Shown here in pieces: positions 1 through 8,808 of a DNA stretch of 8,808 nucleotides. Numbering within the stretch: position 1 is the first letter of the stretch; each line of letters starts with the position of its first letter. This stretch comes from an uncultured Collinsella sp. (GTDB lineage: Bacteria; Actinomycetota; Coriobacteriia; Coriobacteriales; Coriobacteriaceae). Below the pieces are notes generated by a model. That model ran no database searches. It saw only the letters and a list, made by a program, of their open reading frames with translations, and had not been told where the DNA came from. The stretch covers positions 1 through 8,808 of the forward strand of contig CABVAO010000057.1 of assembly GCA_902496335.1 (NCBI GenBank), in the 5' to 3' direction. The position numbers and the translations under genes were made by a program.

Positions 1-1
1 C

Positions 2-2245
<2,244 letters not shown>

Positions 2246-2251
2246 TTGACT

Positions 2252-6727
<4,476 letters not shown>

Positions 6728-6733
6728 CTAGTT

Positions 6734-6755
6734 CCGCCGTTCTAACGAACGGCGG
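6734..6755 (+). other. Perfect hairpin just downstream of rpoC
   Basis: A 9-base-pair stem (CCGCCGTTC with CGAACGGCGG inside 6734-6755) has a four-base loop TAAC at 6743-6746, starting 6 bases after the rpoC stop. No T-tract follows, so it is not a standard intrinsic terminator. It may protect the 3' end of the mRNA or slow polymerase ahead of the real terminator. A smaller hairpin (6756-6767, loop CTCC) follows directly. Confidence 0.6.
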
Positions 6756-6771
6756 CGACCTCCGTCGCTGC

Positions 6772-6871
6772 GCGGCCCCCAGAGCTACAATCTGTCATTC
6801 AAAAGGCAGGGCATGACCAAAAGGTCAATGCCCTGCCTTTTTCATGCCACCTTGTACGCTCTGGGGGCCGC
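6772..6871. repeat. 100-base imperfect inverted repeat enclosing the rpoC terminator
   Basis: The left arm (6772-6818) and right arm (6823-6871) can form 42 base pairs around an AAAA loop. There is an outer perfect 14-bp GC-rich stem (GCGGCCCCCAGAGC at 6772-6785 with its complement at 6858-6871). Then come a one-base bulge, 5 pairs, a loosely paired stretch, 14 pairs, a bulged A at 6827 and 4 pairs. The inner half is the terminator. The outer half lies partly past the T-tract and would be transcribed only on read-through, which suggests a DNA-level repeat or miniature element rather than just a terminator. TCGCT occurs at 6765-6769 and 6872-6876, a possible but weak target duplication. Confidence 0.7.
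6801..6842 (+). terminator. Rho-independent terminator of the rpoBC operon
   Basis: The stem AAAAGGCAGGGCAT-GACC (6801-6818) pairs with 6823-6841, with loop AAAA (6819-6822) and one bulged A near 6827. It ends in a run of five T at 6838-6842. The stem of about 18 pairs is long and GC-rich. The A-run at 6801-6804 gives a short T-run on the opposite strand, so weak termination in the other direction is possible. Confidence 0.9.
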
Positions 6872-6907
6872 TCGCTTGCGTATGCTCAACCTGTTGCGTT
6901 CCGTTGA

Positions 6908-6947
6908 TCCCTTGCCAATAAGGGACAGGTTTATTTTGGTAGGTTTT
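6908..6947 (+). repeat. Dispersed-type intergenic repeat, left copy
   Basis: This 40-base unit is made of a small hairpin (TCCCTT, loop GCCAAT, AAGGGA at 6908-6925) followed by CAGGTTTATTTTGG and a GGTTTT end. A near copy (37 of 40 columns, one single-base indel) lies inverted at 8720-8758. A hairpin next to a fixed sequence resembles repeats mobilised by Y1-type (IS200/REP-associated) transposases, but no transposase is in the window. The T-rich stretch lies just upstream of the sigma promoter. Confidence 0.7.
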
Positions 6948-6959
6948 CCTGCTTGAATT

Positions 6960-6986
6960 TGAAACATTTCGTCCGGCCAGAGCGTA
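6960..6986 (+). promoter_or_regulatory. ECF-type promoter of the sigma/anti-sigma operon
   Basis: TGAAAC (6960-6965), preceded by AATT and followed by ATTT, is separated by 17 bases from CGTA (6983-6986). This matches the ECF promoter pattern known from Bacillus SigW-like factors (TGAAAC, about 16 bases, CGTA). Transcription would begin near 6995, leaving a leader of about 40 bases before the ATG at 7037. Its position directly ahead of a sigma gene of that family suggests autoregulation. I saw no convincing TTGACA/TATAAT promoter in the same stretch. Confidence 0.65.
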
Positions 6987-6993
6987 TCTATGG

Positions 6994-7004
6994 TGAGGAC
7001 CTCA
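6994..7004. promoter_or_regulatory. Short dyad at the predicted transcription start
   Basis: TGAGG-A-CCTCA is a perfect 5-base inverted repeat with a one-base centre. It extends by a G.T and a G.C pair to 6992-7006. It sits at the expected start point of the sigma transcript and could be an operator or a small leader hairpin. It is short enough to be chance. Confidence 0.25.
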
Positions 7005-7026
7005 TCAAGAATCAGTACCGTCACCG

Positions 7027-7035
7027 GGAGGTGAT
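7027..7035 (+). promoter_or_regulatory. Strong ribosome binding site of the sigma gene
   Basis: GGAGGTGAT is fully complementary to the 3' end of 16S rRNA, and its core lies 5 bases ahead of the ATG at 7037. It decides the start: the longer open frame from the TTG at 6953 would run over the promoter and this site. Confidence 0.85.
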
Positions 7036-7036
7036 T

Positions 7037-7555
7037 ATGGAAGAACAAACATTTAGACAGGCGGTCGAAGATCACCGGGATGTCGTGTTTCGAATCGCAT
7101 TGACGTATCTGCGCGATCGCGCCGATGCCGATGATGTTGCCCAAGATGTCTTTCTTAAGCTGCTCAAAAGCGATACGCAATTTGAGAGTTGGGAGCATCT
7201 TCGTCGCTGGCTTATCCGGGTCACGATCAATGAATGCAAATCGCTCTTTCGAAAGCCATGGAGGCGTGTGGAGGATATTGAGAACCTGGCCGATTCGCTT
7301 TCGACGGCGCAGGAGGAGACCAAGGTGGTCCTGTCAGACGTTATGCGACTTCCGGAGCGATTCCGCGTCCCCATCGTGCTCTATTACTATCTGGGCTTTT
7401 CGACCTCAGAGATTGCCGAGTTACTGCATGTGCCAGCCGCGACCGTTCGAACGCGTTTAGCTCGCGGTCGATCGAAGCTCAAATTCATCCTAGAGGAGGG
7501 CGACCGTGAAATCCAATCAAATCAAGCAGGCCTTCGAGTCCATCCAAGCCGATAG
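7037..7555 (+). CDS. ECF-like sigma-70 family RNA polymerase sigma factor
   Basis: This 172-residue alternative sigma factor binds core RNA polymerase and directs it to a specific promoter set. It has the two-domain layout of group 4 (ECF) sigma factors. Region 2 covers about residues 10-73, with YLRDRADADDVAQDVFLKLL (24-43) as the core-binding part and WEHLRRWLIRVTINECKS (52-69) as the -10 recognition helix area. Region 4 covers about 100-150, with LPERFRVPIVLYYYLGFS and the helix-turn-helix EIAELLHVPAATVRTRLARG (125-144) that reads the -35. There is no region 1.1 or 3, and length is normal for the family. The last 17 codons overlap the next gene. Codon use is less biased and less GC-rich than in rpoBC, as expected for a low-expression accessory regulator. 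The subgroup and target regulon cannot be read from sequence alone. Confidence 0.93.
   Translation: MEEQTFRQAVEDHRDVVFRIALTYLRDRADADDVAQDVFLKLLKSDTQFESWEHLRRWLIRVTINECKSLFRKPWRRVEDIENLADSLSTAQEETKVVLSDVMRLPERFRVPIVLYYYLGFSTSEIAELLHVPAATVRTRLARGRSKLKFILEEGDREIQSNQAGLRVHPSR
7494..7499 (+). promoter_or_regulatory. Ribosome binding site of the anti-sigma gene, inside the sigma gene
   Basis: AGGAGG within the sigma coding sequence lies 6 bases ahead of the GTG at 7506. It supports that start and an unusually long 50-base overlap between the genes, which would allow coupled synthesis of sigma and inhibitor. Confidence 0.8.
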
Positions 7556-8582
7556 CGATCTTGCCGATCGCGTTCTTAATGCAGCTGAAGGCGAGCCGCT
7601 TCGCAAAAGGGGTCATGCTAAGCCCCTCTATGTTGCGGTTATCGGGTGTCTTGTCGGAGTGTTGGCGACCGGAGGGGTCGCCTACGCCGTTATCAATTCC
7701 AGCTATTTTGCCTCAGCCTGGGGAAACCACGGCAACGGGGATTCCATTACCTGGACAAACGGCGGCTCATCGGGGACTAAATATACCTACACCAGAGAGT
7801 TTGGTGATGGCATCGCGCCCCAAAGCCTGGAGGGTGCAGTCCAGGAGGTTAATCTGTCCGTCGAGGGCAACGGCTATACGCTCGATATCCATGAGATGGC
7901 AATCGACCAAAACGGCTGCGGTGCTGTGACGTTTACGCTATCCAATCCAAATGGTGTTAACTACTACAAGCCGGCAGCAGAGACTGGCGAACTTGTTCTC
8001 TATGGTGAAGAAGAACAAGGCATCGGCACGCCCAGCATGAACTTCGGCGAGGAATGGGCTGACACACGCTGCACCATTGATAAGGACACATCAAGCGACA
8101 CGGTCATTAATGGCACGATGTACTTTGCCTCGTGGGATCGCGAGCGAGATTTGCAACATGCGGTTACCTGGAATATCTGCTGGACTGAGGGTGAAGGCGA
8201 GGACGCGAAGCCGTTCGAGGCATCGACGCCCGAGTTTAGCGTTGGAGCGTACGTCGATAAAAAGGAACTCCGCTCCGATGACTCGCCTCTCGAGATCAGC
8301 CCGTTTTCAATCCAGACACACATCGATGATCTGGGCATTGACGCAGTCACGAAGAAGTTGACCGTTACCTACAAGGATGGATCGGAGCAGATTATCGAAG
8401 ACGATGCTGCGGGCGCGTACAATTTCTATGTCTCGCTGACGCGCAATAGCGGAGAGAACATCTCGGTGCCGACAAAACTGATCAATGTCGATCAAGTGGT
8501 CTCGGTAACCCTTGAGGGCACGAGGTACACATCAACAGGAGAGACCGAAACAGAAGTACCCTTTACCATCGTGTATTCGTAA
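7506..8582 (+). CDS. Single-pass membrane protein, probable anti-sigma factor
   Basis: This 358-residue protein starts at a GTG with a good ribosome binding site and overlaps the sigma gene by 50 bases. Residues 1-40 are a short cytoplasmic part (IKQAFESIQADSDLADRVL followed by Lys/Arg-rich GEPLRKRGHAK). Residues 41-63 are one membrane helix (LYVAVIGCLVGVLATGGVAYAVI). About 295 residues then lie outside, rich in Thr, Ser, Asp and Glu and in beta-type patterns. The positive-inside rule gives N-in, C-out. The HxxxCxxC motif of zinc-binding anti-sigma factors is absent. The layout recalls DUF4179-type anti-sigma proteins of Gram-positive bacteria, though I cannot confirm the family. Position after an ECF sigma gene makes anti-sigma the best call: the N-terminal helix would hold sigma and the outer domain would sense a surface signal. 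The outer part has three Cys (in NGCGA, TRCTI and NICWT). The ligand is unknown. Confidence 0.7.
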   Translation: MKSNQIKQAFESIQADSDLADRVLNAAEGEPLRKRGHAKPLYVAVIGCLVGVLATGGVAYAVINSSYFASAWGNHGNGDSITWTNGGSSGTKYTYTREFGDGIAPQSLEGAVQEVNLSVEGNGYTLDIHEMAIDQNGCGAVTFTLSNPNGVNYYKPAAETGELVLYGEEEQGIGTPSMNFGEEWADTRCTIDKDTSSDTVINGTMYFASWDRERDLQHAVTWNICWTEGEGEDAKPFEASTPEFSVGAYVDKKELRSDDSPLEISPFSIQTHIDDLGIDAVTKKLTVTYKDGSEQIIEDDAAGAYNFYVSLTRNSGENISVPTKLINVDQVVSVTLEGTRYTSTGETETEVPFTIVYS

Positions 8583-8588
8583 AGTCTG

Positions 8589-8619
8589 GGCCGCTTCCCA
8601 AGGGGGGAGCGGCCTTTTT
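8589..8619 (+). terminator. Rho-independent terminator of the sigma/anti-sigma operon
   Basis: GGCCGCTTCCC (8589-8599) pairs with GGGGAGCGGCC (8604-8614), 11 pairs including one G.T, around loop AAGG, followed by five T at 8615-8619. It begins 6 bases after the stop codon of the membrane protein gene and ends the two-gene operon. Confidence 0.93.
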
Positions 8620-8719
8620 AGCGTTATATGGACGAGTGGATTGGACGTTATTCGTCTGATTCTCGGAAGAACGTGGCAAATGGATGCGGATCACCGTGAA
8701 GAGTGGCGTTTTCCCAGAT

Positions 8720-8758
8720 AAAACCGACCAAAATAAACCTGTCCCTTTTTGGCAGGGA
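8720..8758 (-). repeat. Dispersed-type intergenic repeat, right copy (inverted)
   Basis: Read on the minus strand this is the same unit as at 6908-6947: hairpin TCCCT / AGGGA with loop GCCAAAA, then CAGGTTTATTTTGG and GGTTTT. Differences from the left copy are one missing T, one A for T in the loop and one C for A. The 100 bases between the terminator and this repeat (8620-8719) show no gene or clear signal. Confidence 0.7.
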
Positions 8759-8766
8759 ACGTTGCC

Positions 8767-8796
8767 CCGACGAGCACGTCGGATTCCCGGTCCGGG
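8767..8796. other. Two adjacent small inverted repeats near the window end
   Basis: CCGACG-AGCA-CGTCGG (8767-8782) is a perfect 6-bp hairpin with a four-base loop. CCCGGTCCGGG (8786-8796) is a second tight palindrome. No T-tract follows. They may belong to a larger repeat with the neighbouring 8720-8758 unit or to a feature cut off by the window edge. No tRNA fold is apparent. Confidence 0.35.
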
Positions 8797-8808
8797 CGGC
8801 ACAAGGGT

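Noticed and set aside
2246..2251. TTG at 2246 as the rpoC start
   Set aside because: It lies only 3 bases after the AAGGAG ribosome binding site. The GTG at 2252 has normal spacing and gives the expected MADFE start.
6786..6791. TACAAT as a -10 box after rpoC
   Set aside because: There is no -35-like hexamer 16-18 bases upstream, and the bases are part of the left arm of the large palindrome, just ahead of a terminator.
6894..6940. Housekeeping sigma-70 promoter upstream of the sigma gene
   Set aside because: TTG-containing hexamers (6894, 6904, 6912) have no TATAAT-like box at 16-18 bases. The AT-rich stretch belongs to the repeat that also occurs at 8720-8758.
6953..7036. Longer sigma protein from the TTG at 6953
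   Set aside because: The extra 28 codons cover the ECF promoter and the strong ribosome binding site, and add nothing that belongs to region 2.
6842..7198. Minus-strand frame across the sigma promoter and gene start
   Set aside because: It covers the promoter, the ribosome binding site and conserved region 2 codons of the sigma gene. No ribosome binding site or domain supports it.
8563..8802. Minus-strand frame of 79 codons at the window end
   Set aside because: It runs through the intergenic repeat and the operon terminator, has no domain, and its composition looks random.
8751..8808. Possible tRNA at the right edge
   Set aside because: The small GC-rich hairpins do not form a cloverleaf and there is no recognisable T-loop motif on either strand.

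Overview
The window reads as chromosomal DNA from a high-GC Gram-positive bacterium. The RpoB and RpoC sequences look actinobacterial, including a charged insert near the N-terminal zinc site of RpoC and no large insertion in the trigger loop. The overall style (codon use, divergent RpoB fork loop, type of sigma/anti-sigma pair, intergenic repeats) suggests Coriobacteriia, with Collinsella or a close relative as my best guess. That placement is inference; no database was searched.

Bases 1-6727 hold the 3' part of rpoB and a complete rpoC, the beta and beta' subunits of RNA polymerase. The two are separated by 6 bases and are surely one operon. Both are intact, strongly codon-biased housekeeping genes. 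The standout is the C-terminus of RpoC: after the canonical end of the beta' core comes a domain (about residues 1341-1397) that aligns without gaps to the C-terminal DNA-binding domain of the alpha subunit (alphaCTD). It keeps the residues equivalent to E. coli alpha R265, N268, G296, K298 and E302. An acidic tail follows, ending in a motif like the usual beta' terminus.

Bases 6728-7036 are a structured intergenic stretch. It has a short perfect hairpin just after rpoC, then a 100-base imperfect palindrome (42 base pairs) whose inner half is a strong intrinsic terminator. Next come one copy of a roughly 40-base dispersed-looking repeat and a promoter of the ECF sigma type (TGAAAC, 17-base spacer, CGTA).

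Bases 7037-8582 hold a two-gene operon: an ECF-like sigma factor and an overlapping gene for a single-pass membrane protein, probably its anti-sigma factor. Base composition and codon use are less GC-rich than in rpoBC. The promoter suggests the sigma factor drives its own operon, with the membrane protein holding it inactive until an external signal arrives. An intrinsic terminator closes the operon at 8589-8619.

Bases 8620-8808 hold no supported gene. A second copy of the roughly 40-base repeat lies here in inverted orientation, so the sigma module is bracketed by inverted repeat copies about 1.8 kb apart. The two halves of the window share a theme: core polymerase with an unusual extra DNA-binding-like domain, and next to it a sigma factor that would reprogram that polymerase. 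There is no direct evidence linking the two.
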